Shown: in pieces, positions 43,425 to 52,565 of the stretch | How positions within the stretch are numbered: position 1 is the first letter of the stretch | Layout of the letters: each line of letters opens with the position of its first letter | Assembly: GCF_032391395.1 (NCBI RefSeq) | Contig: NZ_CP135916.1 | Span: 2,511,001 to 2,575,000, forward strand | Direction of reading: 5' to 3' | DNA length: 64,000 bases | From: Sphingomonas sp. Y38-1Y | GTDB lineage: Bacteria; Pseudomonadota; Alphaproteobacteria; Sphingomonadales; Sphingomonadaceae | Notes under the pieces: generated by a model | Databases searched by the model: none | What the model saw: the letters and a program-made list of their open reading frames with translations, nothing else | Told to the model about the DNA's origin: nothing | Position numbers and translations under genes: made by a program

Positions 43425-46400
43425 GCGTCTGCACTCCTTCGATGTCGGTGGTTGCGTCCGTCGCGCTCGCCTCGATCCTTCGCTGGCCGAAGCGGGCGTA
43501 GAGCGTCGGCAGCACGAACAGCGTCAGCAGCGTGGCCGAGATCAGCCCGCCGATGACGACCGTCGCCAGCGGCTTCTGCACCTCGGCCCCCGCGCCATGG
43601 CCCAGCGCCATCGGCACGAAGCCGAGCGAGGCGACGAGCGCCGTCATCGCGACGGGCCGCAGGCGCGCCAGCGCGCCCTCGCGGGCGGCCGCGGCCCGGT
43701 CGAGGCCTCGCGCCAGCAGGTCCTGGATCGCGGACAGCATCACCAGTCCGTTGAGCACCGCGACGCCCGACAGCGCGATGAAGCCGACGGCGGCCGAGAT
43801 CGAGAACGGCATGCCCCTTAGCAGCAGCGCGAGGATGCCCCCGACCAGGGCCAGCGGCACGCCGGTGAAGACGATCAGCGCGTCGCGGACCGAGCCGAGC
43901 GCCCCGTAGAGCAGCAGCATGATGACCGCGAAGCAGATCGGCACCACGACCATCAGCCGGTCACGCGCCGACGCCAGGTTCTCGAACTGGCCGCCCCATT
44001 CGAGGTAGGTGCCTGGCGGCATCTTCACCCGGGCGCCGATCGCCGCCTGCGCGTCCGCCACGACGCCTGCGACGTCCCGGCCGCGCACGTTCGCCTGCAC
44101 GACGACGCGGCGCTTGCCGTTCTCGCGGCTGATCTGGTTCGGGCCGTCGACGATCTCGATGTTGGCCACGGTGGAGAGCGGCACGAACCCGCCCTCGGCC
44201 GTGGGCACGGGCACCTGCGCGATGGCGGTGAGGTCGGAGCGTGCCGCCTCAGGCAGGCGGATCACGACCGGGAACCGCCGGTCGCCCTCGAAGATCATGC
44301 CGGCCTCGCGCCCGCCGATCGCGGCGGCGACCGTGTCCTGCACGTCGCCGGCAGTCACCCCGACCCGCGACATCGCGGTGCGGTTCGGCCGGATGTCGAG
44401 CATCGGCAGCCCCTCCGTCTGCTCGACCCGCACGTCCGTCGCGCCCTGCGTCCGGCGCAGCACGCCGGCGATCGCCTCGGCGGTCGCGTTCATCTGCGCG
44501 AAGTCGTCGCCGAACACCTTGACCGCGACGTCGCCGCGCACGCCCGCGATGAGCTCGTTGAAGCGCATCTGGATGGGCTGGGTGATCTCGTAGTTGTTGC
44601 CCGGCAGGGTCGAGAGGCGCTTCTCGAGCCGCTCGACGAACTCGGCCTTGCCGAGGTTCGGGTCGGGCCACTGCTCCCTCGGCTTCAGGATCACGAAGGT
44701 GTCGGTGATGTTCGCAGGCATCGGGTCCGATGCGATCTCGGACGTGCCGGTCCGGGAGAACGCGAACTGGACCTCCGGCTCCTTGGCGATCGCCTTCTCG
44801 ACCTGCGCCTGCATCGCCTGGCTCTGGTCGACCGACGTGCCGGGGATGCGGATCGCCTGGACCAGCACGTTGCCCTCGTCGAGCTGCGGCAGGAACTCCT
44901 GTCCGAGCGTCGTGAAGGCGACGGCCGACAGCGCGAGTGCGCCCACCGCGATGCCGAGCGTGGCGTTGGGGCGGCGCAGGGCGGTGTCGAGTCCCGGCTC
45001 GTACCGCCGGCGGAGCGCGGATATGATCCGCCCCTCCCTTTCCTCCACCCGCTTGCTCAGCCAGATCGCGATCGCGGCGGGCACGAAGGTCAGCGACAGG
45101 ACGAACGCGAAGACCAGCGCGATGATCACCGTTAGCGCCATGGGTTCGAACATCTTGCCCTCGACGCCCGTGAAGGTGAGCAGCGGCGCGTAGACGAGGA
45201 TGATGATCGCCTGCCCGTAGACGGACGGGCGGATCATCTCGCGGGCGGACGCCGCGACGATGGCGAGCCGTTCCTTCAGCGGCAGCGCGTCGTCGCGTCC
45301 GTGCTGCGCCTCGGCCAGCCGCCGCAGCGAGTTCTCGACGATGATCACGGCGCCGTCGACGATCAGCCCGAAGTCGAGCGCCCCCAGGCTCATCAGGTTG
45401 GCGGACACGCCGGCCTGCAGCATGCCGATGCTGGTCAGCAGCATGGTGATGGGGATCACCATCGCGGCGATCAGCGCCGCGCGGAAATTGCCCAGCAGAG
45501 CGAACAGCACGACGATCACAAGCAGCGCGCCCTCGGCGAGGTTGCGCGCCACGGTGGCGATGGTCGAGTTGACCAGGTCGGTGCGGTTCAGCACCGGCTT
45601 GACCACCACGTCGACCGGCAGCGACGGTCCGATCTCCTCCAGGCGCTTCGAAACGCCGGTGGAGACCGTGCGGCTGTTCTCGCCGATCCGCATGACGGCG
45701 GTGCCGACGACCACCTCGCGCCCGTTCTCGGACGCCGAGCCCATCCGCAGGCCCTGTCCCGTCCTGACCTCCGCCACCTGGCTCAGCACGATCGCCACGC
45801 CCTCGCGGGTGGCGATCACCGTCCGGGCGAGCTCGTCCGCGGTGCGGACGCGGCCATCGGCGCGCACCGACAGTCCCTCGCCGTTGCGATTGACCACGCC
45901 AGCACCGGCGCTGGTGTTGTTGCGCTCGAGCGCGGTGGCGAGGTCCTGCAGCGTGATCTTCATCGCGGCCATGCGCTGCACGTCGGGGACGACCAGATAT
46001 TCCTTGGTGTAGCCGCCCAGCGAGTCGATGCCGGCGAGGCCGGCGGTGCCCTTCAGCTGCGGCGCGACGATCCAGTCCTGCACGGTGCGCAGGTAGGTCG
46101 CCTTGTCAGCCTCGCTGACGAGGTGGTCGCCTTCCGGGCTGATGTAGCTGCCGTCGGGCTGCAGCCCGGGCTCGCCGCTCTTGTGGTTGACCTTGTCGAG
46201 CTCGCGGTATTCGACGGTCCACATGAAGATGTCGCCGAGGCCGGTGGCGATCGGGCCCATCTCGGGGTTCACGCCCTCTGGCAGGTCCTCCTCGGCCGTG
46301 CGCAGGCGCTCGGACACCTGCTGGCGCGCGAAGTAGATGTCGGTGCCCTCGTCGAACACCGCCGTGATCTGGGCGAACCCGTTGCGGCTGAGCGAGCGGG

Positions 46401-46644
46401 TGTATTCGAGGCCGGGGATGCCGGCGAGCGCGGTCTCTACCGTGAAGGCGACCTGCTTCTCGACCTGGTCGGGTGAGAGCGCTGGTGCGACGACGTTGAT
46501 CTGGACCTGGTTGTTGGTGATGTCGGGGACGGCATCGATCGGCAGCCGCTGGAGCGCGAGCATGCCGGCGATGGCGGCGACGGCGGTGAGCAGCAGGACG
46601 AACCAGCGCCGCTCCACCGAGAAGGTGACGATGCGGGCGATCAT
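43414..46644 (-). CDS. czcA: RND heavy-metal efflux pump, CzcA/CusA family
   Basis: This 1,076-residue inner-membrane pump drives metal out through the CzcB and CzcC partners. It has a first helix (RRWFVLLLTAVAAIAGMLAL), two large periplasmic loops, and the conserved helix-4 block SLGALDFGLIVDGAVIIVEN with the DFG...DGAV aspartates and glutamate typical of the zinc/cobalt/cadmium HME-RND class. Length and helix pattern are complete. It starts three bases after czcB. Confidence 0.95.
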   Translation of the reverse strand: MIARIVTFSVERRWFVLLLTAVAAIAGMLALQRLPIDAVPDITNNQVQINVVAPALSPDQVEKQVAFTVETALAGIPGLEYTRSLSRNGFAQITAVFDEGTDIYFARQQVSERLRTAEEDLPEGVNPEMGPIATGLGDIFMWTVEYRELDKVNHKSGEPGLQPDGSYISPEGDHLVSEADKATYLRTVQDWIVAPQLKGTAGLAGIDSLGGYTKEYLVVPDVQRMAAMKITLQDLATALERNNTSAGAGVVNRNGEGLSVRADGRVRTADELARTVIATREGVAIVLSQVAEVRTGQGLRMGSASENGREVVVGTAVMRIGENSRTVSTGVSKRLEEIGPSLPVDVVVKPVLNRTDLVNSTIATVARNLAEGALLVIVVLFALLGNFRAALIAAMVIPITMLLTSIGMLQAGVSANLMSLGALDFGLIVDGAVIIVENSLRRLAEAQHGRDDALPLKERLAIVAASAREMIRPSVYGQAIIILVYAPLLTFTGVEGKMFEPMALTVIIALVFAFVLSLTFVPAAIAIWLSKRVEEREGRIISALRRRYEPGLDTALRRPNATLGIAVGALALSAVAFTTLGQEFLPQLDEGNVLVQAIRIPGTSVDQSQAMQAQVEKAIAKEPEVQFAFSRTGTSEIASDPMPANITDTFVILKPREQWPDPNLGKAEFVERLEKRLSTLPGNNYEITQPIQMRFNELIAGVRGDVAVKVFGDDFAQMNATAEAIAGVLRRTQGATDVRVEQTEGLPMLDIRPNRTAMSRVGVTAGDVQDTVAAAIGGREAGMIFEGDRRFPVVIRLPEAARSDLTAIAQVPVPTAEGGFVPLSTVANIEIVDGPNQISRENGKRRVVVQANVRGRDVAGVVADAQAAIGARVKMPPGTYLEWGGQFENLASARDRLMVVVPICFAVIMLLLYGALGSVRDALIVFTGVPLALVGGILALLLRGMPFSISAAVGFIALSGVAVLNGLVMLSAIQDLLARGLDRAAAAREGALARLRPVAMTALVASLGFVPMALGHGAGAEVQKPLATVVIGGLISATLLTLFVLPTLYARFGQRRIEASATDATTDIEGVQTHGA

Positions 46645-46647
46645 GGC

Positions 46648-47799
46648 TCAGTCCTCATGGCTCGCCTCGCCCTTTCCGAGCTCGGCCTTGAGGGTGAAGG
46701 AGTTGGTGGACGCGATGCGTTCGTCACCGTTGAGACCGGCCGTGACTATGACCTGGCCGCCGTTGCGACGGCCGAGCGTCACCGGCACCGCCTTGAAGCC
46801 GGTCGCGGTGCGCACGAAGACGTGCGGCTTGTCCTCGATCATCTGGACGGCGGCCGACGGCACGGCGACGGTCCGGTCGCCGCCTGCCGGCACGATGACG
46901 GACGCGTTGACGGTCTCGCCCACGCGCCAGGTGTTGCCGCCGTTGTCGAGCGTGGCGATGACCGGCACCAGCCGGGTGGTCTCGTCGAGGACCGGCGACA
47001 CGAACGTGACCCGTGCGGCCTGCCGACGCCCGGGACCTGTGACCTCGACCTGCGCGCCGGGCTGCACGCGCCCGGCATCCGCCGGCAGCAGCGACATCGC
47101 GACCGATACCTTCGACAGGTTGGCGATGCGGAACAGCTCCGCGTCCGCCGCCACGGTCTGGCCGAGGGTGGCCGACCGGGCGATGACCTGCCCGGAGATG
47201 GGCGAGCGCACGGTGACGCGGTTGAGCGCCCCTCCGCCGCCGCCGGTTGCGGCGAGCTGCTGCTGCGCGAGGCGGAGCGCGATGTTGGCCTCGGTCGCCG
47301 CCGTGCGGGCGGCAATCAGGTCCTGCTCGGGCGAGACGCGCTCGGCGAACAGACGCTGCTCGCGCCGGAGGTTGGACTGTGCCAGTGCCGCCCGGGCGCG
47401 CGCCGCCTCGATCTCGCCCTTCAGCGATGCCGCCTCGCGGCTCTCGATCACGGCGAGCACGTCGCCGCGTCCGACGGATTGCCCAAGGTTCCTGGTCAGC
47501 GATACGAGCCGCCCGCCGATCGCGGCGGACGCGACCTGCACGCCCTGCGGATCGCCCTCGATCGTGGCGCTCACCTCGATGGCGCCGGCGACGCCGCCGA
47601 CCGTCGGCCGGACGACCTCGATGCCCGCGTCGGTGATCTGCTGCTGGGTGAGCGTGACCACGCCCTCCTCGGCGTGGCCTTCCTCGGCCGCGTGCTCGCC
47701 GGCGGCGTTCTCCGCCGGCGCTTCGGTGCCGCCGCCGCAGCCGGCGAGCGTCAGTGCTAGGGTCGCGGGGACGAGCGCCCGCAGGATGGTCTTCTTCAT
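46648..47799 (-). CDS. czcB: RND periplasmic adaptor, CzcB family
   Basis: This 383-residue lipoprotein links CzcA to CzcC. LALTLAGCGGG gives the lipobox; the next part is acidic and histidine-bearing (EHAAEEGHAEEG). The biotinyl-lipoyl domain halves (VEVSATIEG... and VRSPISGQVIARSATLGQTV) flank a coiled-coil hairpin (about residues 120-165), and the beta-barrel segment follows. The start overlaps the czcC stop codon (ATGA). Confidence 0.93.
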   Translation of the reverse strand: MKKTILRALVPATLALTLAGCGGGTEAPAENAAGEHAAEEGHAEEGVVTLTQQQITDAGIEVVRPTVGGVAGAIEVSATIEGDPQGVQVASAAIGGRLVSLTRNLGQSVGRGDVLAVIESREAASLKGEIEAARARAALAQSNLRREQRLFAERVSPEQDLIAARTAATEANIALRLAQQQLAATGGGGGALNRVTVRSPISGQVIARSATLGQTVAADAELFRIANLSKVSVAMSLLPADAGRVQPGAQVEVTGPGRRQAARVTFVSPVLDETTRLVPVIATLDNGGNTWRVGETVNASVIVPAGGDRTVAVPSAAVQMIEDKPHVFVRTATGFKAVPVTLGRRNGGQVIVTAGLNGDERIASTNSFTLKAELGKGEASHED

Positions 47800-49061
47800 G
47801 GCTGGACTTCCGTGTTGGCTGGCGCGCGGGCGGTGAGCCGCTCCAGGCGCGCCTCGGCGTCGTGATAGGCGGCGAGCGCGTCGATGGCGGCCGAGCGGGT
47901 CTGGGCGAGCGTGCGCTCCGCCTCGAGCAGGTCGAGCTGGCCGAACTTGCCCTCGCGGTAACCGATGCGGGCGATGCGGGCGGCCTCCTGAGCCGCCGCG
48001 AGCGCCGGGCCGTTTGCCGCTCGCGCGTTCGCCTCCGCGTTGGCGAGGTCGGTCTCCGCCGTGGCGATCGCCCGCTGCGCGTCGAACAGCGCGACCCGCC
48101 GCAGCGCCTCGGCCTGGTCCCGTTCTGCGCGGGCGGCGTCGACGCCGGCGCGGCCGTTGTTGAACAACGGGATCGGCACGCTGACGCCGAATACCGCCGC
48201 CACGTCGTTGGTGGCCTCCAGCCGGCGGGCACCTGCGCTCAGCGTGAGGTCCGGGACCCGCTGGCTGCGCGCCAACCGCACCTGCGCATTGGCGGTCGCG
48301 ACCTCCGCCTCCGCCGCGGCCAGGGCAAGCGTCCCTTCCGGACTGATGGGAAGCCGCGGGCCGAGGCCGGCGGCGACCCTGTCGAACCAGCCGAGATCGA
48401 GGGCGCCGGGGTCGCGCCCGATCAGCCGTGCCAGGTTGGCGCGCGCGAGTGTCACCGCCCGCTCGGCCTGGGCGAGCGCGGTGTCCGCGTTGATGCGAGC
48501 GACGTCGGCGCGCTGCTCCTCCAGTGGGGAGGCCCGGCCGGCGCGGACGCGCACGTTCGCCGCCCTCAGTCCCTCGGTGGCGATGCGCCGCTGGTCGCGC
48601 GCGATCAGCAGCCGGCGTTCGGACGCCACCGCCTCGTTGTAGGCCTGGGTGACGCGGAGCCTGAGATCGACACGGGCCGTCACCACCGCCAGTCGGGCAC
48701 GGGCGGTCTGCGTGTCCGCCACTGCGATCCGCGCGGAGCGCTTGCCGCCGAGCTCCAGCGGCAGCGACATGCCGACGGTCGTCTCGGCGCCGCGGATGCC
48801 GCTGTATGCGCCCGTGCCGACGACGTTCTCGACCTCCACGTTGACCGAGGGGTTGGGCCGCTGCCCGGCGACGCGGCGCTGGGCCTCGGCGGCCCTGACC
48901 CCGGCGTCCGCTGCCCCGATCCCCGGCGCATTGGCGCCTGCGAGGTCGAGCGCCTGTTCAAGCGTGAGCCCATCCTGCGCGGCTGCCGGTGGACTGGTCT
49001 GCGCCTGCGCGGACGATGCGCAGACGGATGCGGCCAGCGCGGCCGCGATGATGCGATGCAT
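47796..49061 (-). CDS. czcC: Outer-membrane efflux protein, CzcC family
   Basis: This 421-residue TolC-like protein has a signal peptide (MHRIIAAALAASVCASSAQA) and two repeated alpha-barrel halves. LTLEQALDLAGANAPGI and GQRPNPSVNVEVENV are standard; the second half repeats this pattern with the VPDLTLSAG strand. AGGAG lies six bases before the ATG. It is the first of the czcCBA genes and follows the histidine-rich gene. Confidence 0.93.
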   Translation of the reverse strand: MHRIIAAALAASVCASSAQAQTSPPAAAQDGLTLEQALDLAGANAPGIGAADAGVRAAEAQRRVAGQRPNPSVNVEVENVVGTGAYSGIRGAETTVGMSLPLELGGKRSARIAVADTQTARARLAVVTARVDLRLRVTQAYNEAVASERRLLIARDQRRIATEGLRAANVRVRAGRASPLEEQRADVARINADTALAQAERAVTLARANLARLIGRDPGALDLGWFDRVAAGLGPRLPISPEGTLALAAAEAEVATANAQVRLARSQRVPDLTLSAGARRLEATNDVAAVFGVSVPIPLFNNGRAGVDAARAERDQAEALRRVALFDAQRAIATAETDLANAEANARAANGPALAAAQEAARIARIGYREGKFGQLDLLEAERTLAQTRSAAIDALAAYHDAEARLERLTARAPANTEVQP

Positions 49062-49115
49062 GTGTTGCTCCTGACGTGGGATGACGGCCGCCGGGTTCCG
49101 GCGGCGCGGCGCACG

Positions 49116-49463
49116 TCAGGCGATCGGCGGTCTCAGCGTGGAGTCGGCCTGGACCATCGCGAGTTCGGCGCTGTCGCCGGCCATGTGCTCGCCCGCGCTC
49201 GCTCGCGGGGCGGCGTGCGCCACCCGGTCGAGCGGGGCGGCGACGTGGTGGCCGTGGCAGCCACCGTGGTGATGCGGGTAGCCCTTCTCGGAATCGGCGG
49301 GCACCTGGTCGGCATCGCCATCGACGTGACCGGCGACCGCGGCCGCTTCGACACCCGGGATGCACATCTGCTCGTTCGCGTGCGCGGCCACGCCCAGCCC
49401 CATGGAGGCTAGGAGCGCGAGGCCGATCAGGAAGCGCAGCATGCGTGACACGAGGGACCGCAT
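49116..49463 (-). CDS. Exported histidine-rich small protein of the czc operon
   Basis: This 115-residue protein has a signal peptide (SRMLRFLIGLALLASMGLGVAAHA) and a mature part with a GYPHHHGGCHGHHVA cluster, which should bind Zn, Cd or Co in the periplasm. No other domain is visible. It lies between DUF3703 and czcC on the same strand. It could buffer metal or deliver it to the pump; that is inference. Confidence 0.7.
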   Translation of the reverse strand: MRSLVSRMLRFLIGLALLASMGLGVAAHANEQMCIPGVEAAAVAGHVDGDADQVPADSEKGYPHHHGGCHGHHVAAPLDRVAHAAPRASAGEHMAGDSAELAMVQADSTLRPPIA

Positions 49464-49498
49464 AGCATCGTCTGACCGGCGTGTCAGCGACGGAGCGG

Positions 49499-49864
49499 TC
49501 ACGGTTTCGGCTCCGCTTCGATCGTGGCACGCAGGTCTGCGGGGATCGGCATGGGCTGGAACGCGCTGACGTTGGAGCGGCCCGTGTTGCCGACCGGTAT
49601 CCGACCCGTCAGCGAGCCGATCGGCGCCAGGGCCAGCCGCAGCGTCTGGCCCGCGACTTCGCGCAGGTCGCGCTGGCGAACGGCATAGCCGAGCATGGTC
49701 CAGTGCACCCGCAGGTGCAGCGGAAGATCGGGTTGCGAAAGGATGTGGGCACGTTCCAGCGCCCACCAGGCGGCGCCGATGTCGCCGATGGCGGCCGAGG
49801 CGTCGTGTCGCTCGAGTTCAAGCCCGACGAGTTCGCGCAGTCTCGACTTGACGAGGTCCGTCAT
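49499..49864 (-). CDS. DUF3703 family protein
   Basis: This 121-residue soluble protein matches DUF3703 by AWWALERAHILSQPDLPLHL, then VHWTMLGYAVRQRDLREVAG, and the end VGNTGRSNVSAFQPMPIPADL. Members are often found beside metal-efflux genes, and the function is unknown. The start overlaps the stop codon of the CDF gene; ATG codons at 49867 and 49864 are both possible. Confidence 0.85.
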   Translation of the reverse strand: MTDLVKSRLRELVGLELERHDASAAIGDIGAAWWALERAHILSQPDLPLHLRVHWTMLGYAVRQRDLREVAGQTLRLALAPIGSLTGRIPVGNTGRSNVSAFQPMPIPADLRATIEAEPKP

Positions 49865-50511
49865 CATGCTGCTCCCCTCTGTAGGATCTGGGCGCGACGC
49901 TCGCGGCTCAGCTCGGCGCGCGCCTGCCGGATGATCTGGACGCCGCCCGAGATGCCGAGCGTGGCCATGGTCCCGGCGACGAGCAGGTCCGGCCAGGCAG
50001 TGCCGGTGCCGAACACGCCGGCGGCGGCGAGGACGACGGCGACGTTGCCGATGGCGTCGTTGCGCGAGCAGATCCAGACGGAGCGCATGTTCGCGTCGCC
50101 CGTCCGGTAGCGGTAGAGCATCATCGCGACGGCGGCGTTGGCGACTAGGGCGGCCACGCCGACCACGCCCATCACCTCGGCCTCGGGCGTGCCGCCGTGC
50201 CCGACCGCCCAGGCCGTCGTGGCGAACACGTACATGCCGAGCAGCGCCAGTGTGCCGCCCTTCAGCAGGGCCGCGCGGGCTCGCCAGGCGAGCGCCATGC
50301 CCGCGACCCCGAGGCTGATCGCATAGTTCGCGGCGTCGCCCAGGAAGTCGAGCGCGTCCGCCTGCAGCGCCTTCGAGCCGCCCGCGACGCCCGCCGCCAT
50401 CTCGGCGACGAACATGGTCGCGTTCACGGCGAGCGCGATCCAGAGCGCGCGGCGCCACGACGGGCTGTTGTTGGGGTCGGGCTTCCCCGACGCGCAGCTG
50501 CTGCAGGCCAT
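49864..50511 (-). CDS. Short cation diffusion facilitator
   Basis: This 215-residue transporter has the six-helix CDF membrane domain only. KALQADALDFLGDAANYAIS (helix 2) and SVWICSRNDAIGNVAVVL (helix 5) hold the transport-site aspartates. The usual C-terminal cytoplasmic domain is missing. The cysteine-rich start (MACSSCASG) could pass metal to the pore. I chose the ATG at 50511; a GTG at 50517 is also possible. It is divergent from merR2 and heads the large czc operon. Confidence 0.88.
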   Translation of the reverse strand: MACSSCASGKPDPNNSPSWRRALWIALAVNATMFVAEMAAGVAGGSKALQADALDFLGDAANYAISLGVAGMALAWRARAALLKGGTLALLGMYVFATTAWAVGHGGTPEAEVMGVVGVAALVANAAVAMMLYRYRTGDANMRSVWICSRNDAIGNVAVVLAAAGVFGTGTAWPDLLVAGTMATLGISGGVQIIRQARAELSRERRAQILQRGAA

Positions 50512-50541
50512 TTCCACCTCGTGCGACTCGACGTGGATGGG

Positions 50542-50572
50542 TATATGGACCCTGTAGCAACTATAGACTCAA
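50542..50572 (-). promoter_or_regulatory. MerR/ZntR-type promoter of the czc operon
   Basis: On the minus strand TTGAGT (50572-50567) and CATATA (50547-50542) are 19 bases apart. The spacer CTATAGTTGCTACAGGGTC contains the CTAtAG/CTAcAGGG symmetry typical of zinc, cadmium and lead MerR operators. The regulator's GTG start is at 50581. Confidence 0.88.
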
Positions 50573-50580
50573 GGGGTTTC

Positions 50581-51000
50581 GTGGCCGACCTGACGATCGG
50601 ACGACTGGCCGCCGCGACCGGCGTGAAGGTGGAGACGATTCGCTACTACGAGCGGGCGGGCCTGATCGCACCGCCGGCCAGGACGGGCGGCAACTACCGC
50701 TCGTACTCAACGGGCGATCTCGACAGGCTGCGCTTCATCCGGAAGACGCGGGACCTAGGCTTCACGCTCGAGGAGATCAGGGCGATGCTGGACCTGGCGC
50801 GCCAACGGGACCGTTCGTGCGACACAATCGATGCCATCGCGTCGAAGCACCTGGCCGACGTGGATCGCAAGATCGCCGACCTGCGCGGCCTGCGACGCGA
50901 GCTCTCCGCCATCATCTCGAACTGCGCGGGTGGCACGGTGGGCGACTGCCGCATCCTGGAGGCGTTCGGCGACGAGAGACTTCGCGACAACGCAAGCTAG
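50581..51000 (+). CDS. ZntR/CadR-like MerR-family metal regulator
   Basis: This 139-residue regulator has an N-terminal HTH (TIGRLAAATGVKVETIRYYERAGL), a dimer helix, and metal-type cysteines: one in RQRDRSCDTIDAI and two in SNCAGGTVGDCRIL. This three-cysteine pattern fits zinc- or cadmium-sensing members. The GTG at 50581 has AGGGG five bases upstream. It should bind the divergent promoter at 50542-50572 and activate the CDF-czc operon when metal is high. Confidence 0.9.
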   Translation: MADLTIGRLAAATGVKVETIRYYERAGLIAPPARTGGNYRSYSTGDLDRLRFIRKTRDLGFTLEEIRAMLDLARQRDRSCDTIDAIASKHLADVDRKIADLRGLRRELSAIISNCAGGTVGDCRILEAFGDERLRDNAS

Positions 51001-51069
51001 CTCATCGTTCGTCGGATCAGATGCACCGGCACGACATCCTTGCCGGGTGCGCGACGCCGCCGCTATGCC

Positions 51070-52071
51070 ATGTCGATGGGATTCCACCGCGAGATTCTGG
51101 CGCTCGAAGACGAGGACTTGGAACGGTTCGTCCGCGACTGGATCGCGCGGAAGACGTCGGACTATGTCGAGGTCCAACGGTTCTCCGGCGCGGGCGATCT
51201 GGGTCGCGACATCGTGGGCTTCCTGACCGATCGACGTCACGAGGGGCCATGGCACAACTATCAGTGCAAGCAGTATGGGCGGACCTTGGCGACGTCGTCA
51301 GCGCTGCTCGAGCTGGGCAAGATCCTGTATCATAGCGATAGCGGCGAATTCACGCCGCCGACCGCCTACTTCTTCGTCGCCCCACGCGGGATGGGCCGGG
51401 ATCTGGAGAAACTGGTCTTCAATCCATCCGAGTTGCGCACGGCGCTGATCGACCGCTGGAACGCGGTTTGCGCCAAGAAGATCGTGACCGGGCAGACCAT
51501 CGCGCTGGAGGGGTCGCTGCTGGCGCTCGTCAACGCGTTCGACTTCGGCCAGGTCAAGCGGCTGACGGTCGACGACATCCTGGGCGACGAGACTGCGGCG
51601 CCCGTGCTGGCGAAGTGGTTCGGCGCAGACCCCGGCCCCGCGCCCCGCGGTATCGTGCCGTTGGACGTGGACGTCCGCGAACAGCTGTATCTCGGCCAGC
51701 TCATCGACGCGTATGGCGAGCGCGCCGGATCGCCGTTCGACGATCACGTCGCCGTGGGGGATCATCCCGAATTCGGCGAGCACCTGCAGGATCAGCGCAA
51801 GCGGTTCTTCGAAGCCGACGCCTTCAACCGGTTCTACAGGGACAACACGCTGGAGGAGGATCTCGAGGCCCTTCACGACGATGTCTATCACGGCGTCAGC
51901 GGCCATTATCGCGGCAATCATGGCGACACGCTCGGGCGGATCGACGCCGTGATGTCGCAGGCGGCCGCCGTGACGCCCGGCGGACTGCTCGCGCGGCACG
52001 CGCGGGTCCCGGTGAAGCAGGGCTTCTGCCATCACTTCGCCAACGACGGGAAGTTCGTGTGGAAGAGGTGA
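51070..52071 (+). CDS. ABC-3C system nuclease component
   Basis: This 333-residue protein has an N-terminal restriction-endonuclease-like domain: VEVQRFSGAGDLGRDIVGF and then NYQCKQYGR give the D...QxK pattern of Mrr-type PD-(D/E)xK nucleases (aspartate near 47, lysine near 66). The C-terminal half (about 180-333; EQLYLGQLIDAYGERAG, FEADAFNRFYRDNTL, DTLGRIDAV) resembles the shared C-terminal domain of ABC three-component systems. The start is not certain; 51070 and 51076 are close options. It overlaps the next gene by 13 bases. Confidence 0.78.
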   Translation: MSMGFHREILALEDEDLERFVRDWIARKTSDYVEVQRFSGAGDLGRDIVGFLTDRRHEGPWHNYQCKQYGRTLATSSALLELGKILYHSDSGEFTPPTAYFFVAPRGMGRDLEKLVFNPSELRTALIDRWNAVCAKKIVTGQTIALEGSLLALVNAFDFGQVKRLTVDDILGDETAAPVLAKWFGADPGPAPRGIVPLDVDVREQLYLGQLIDAYGERAGSPFDDHVAVGDHPEFGEHLQDQRKRFFEADAFNRFYRDNTLEEDLEALHDDVYHGVSGHYRGNHGDTLGRIDAVMSQAAAVTPGGLLARHARVPVKQGFCHHFANDGKFVWKR

Positions 52072-52565
52072 TCGACCGGTCCGAGGTGATCGGGCTTTTC
52101 AACAGCAAGCTCGAGACGGGCACCCGTGCGGTCATCGTGCTGGATGCGGCCTATCCACGGACGCTCGACCTCGCCCGGCTGACCTGGTTCGACCACCTGG
52201 TCGTTCACACGGGAGACGCGGGCGGGCCGCCGAGCCTGCACCCTCCGTTGCCTGAGCGGACCGGGGAGCTGCTCGTCCGCCGAAGGCTTGTCGAGGACAG
52301 TCTCACGCTCATGCGGCGCGTCCACCTCGTCGACGCTGTCGCAGACGAACATGGCGTCTCGTTCCGCGCGAGCGACGAGGCGGCGCCGTTCGTCAGCCTG
52401 ATGCGCACCGAATACGCCCAAGCCTTGAAGACTTGCGCGAAGTGGCTCGTCGACCACTTCGCCGATCTGTCCGCCGAGGAATTGGCGCGGCAGGTGGAGC
52501 ATCGGCTGGACAGGTGGTCGGTCGAGTTCAGCTCGGACGGCGCCCAACCTGGCGGTGGATCCTGA
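52059..52565 (+). CDS. ABC-3C system middle component
   Basis: This 168-residue protein fits the middle component of ABC-3C systems by position, size and content: LDAAYPRTLDLARLTWFDHLVVH at the start, SLHPPLPERTGELLVRRRLVEDSL in the middle, and a helical end. The GTG at 52059 is preceded by GGGAAG; GTG 52068 is an alternative. It overlaps both neighbours (13 bases upstream, TGATG downstream), which shows a single translational unit. It is thought to link the effector to the ATPase; this is knowledge of the class, not seen here. Confidence 0.75.
   Translation: MEEVIDRSEVIGLFNSKLETGTRAVIVLDAAYPRTLDLARLTWFDHLVVHTGDAGGPPSLHPPLPERTGELLVRRRLVEDSLTLMRRVHLVDAVADEHGVSFRASDEAAPFVSLMRTEYAQALKTCAKWLVDHFADLSAEELARQVEHRLDRWSVEFSSDGAQPGGGS

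Noticed and set aside
47754..49412. 552-codon plus-strand ORF opposite czcC
   Set aside because: Antisense shadow; czcC has a signal peptide, ribosome binding site and full-length match to its family.
49499..50560. 353-codon minus-strand frame covering the CDF and DUF3703 genes
   Set aside because: Its first part is a shadow frame; only the DUF3703 end is real and has its own start at 49864.
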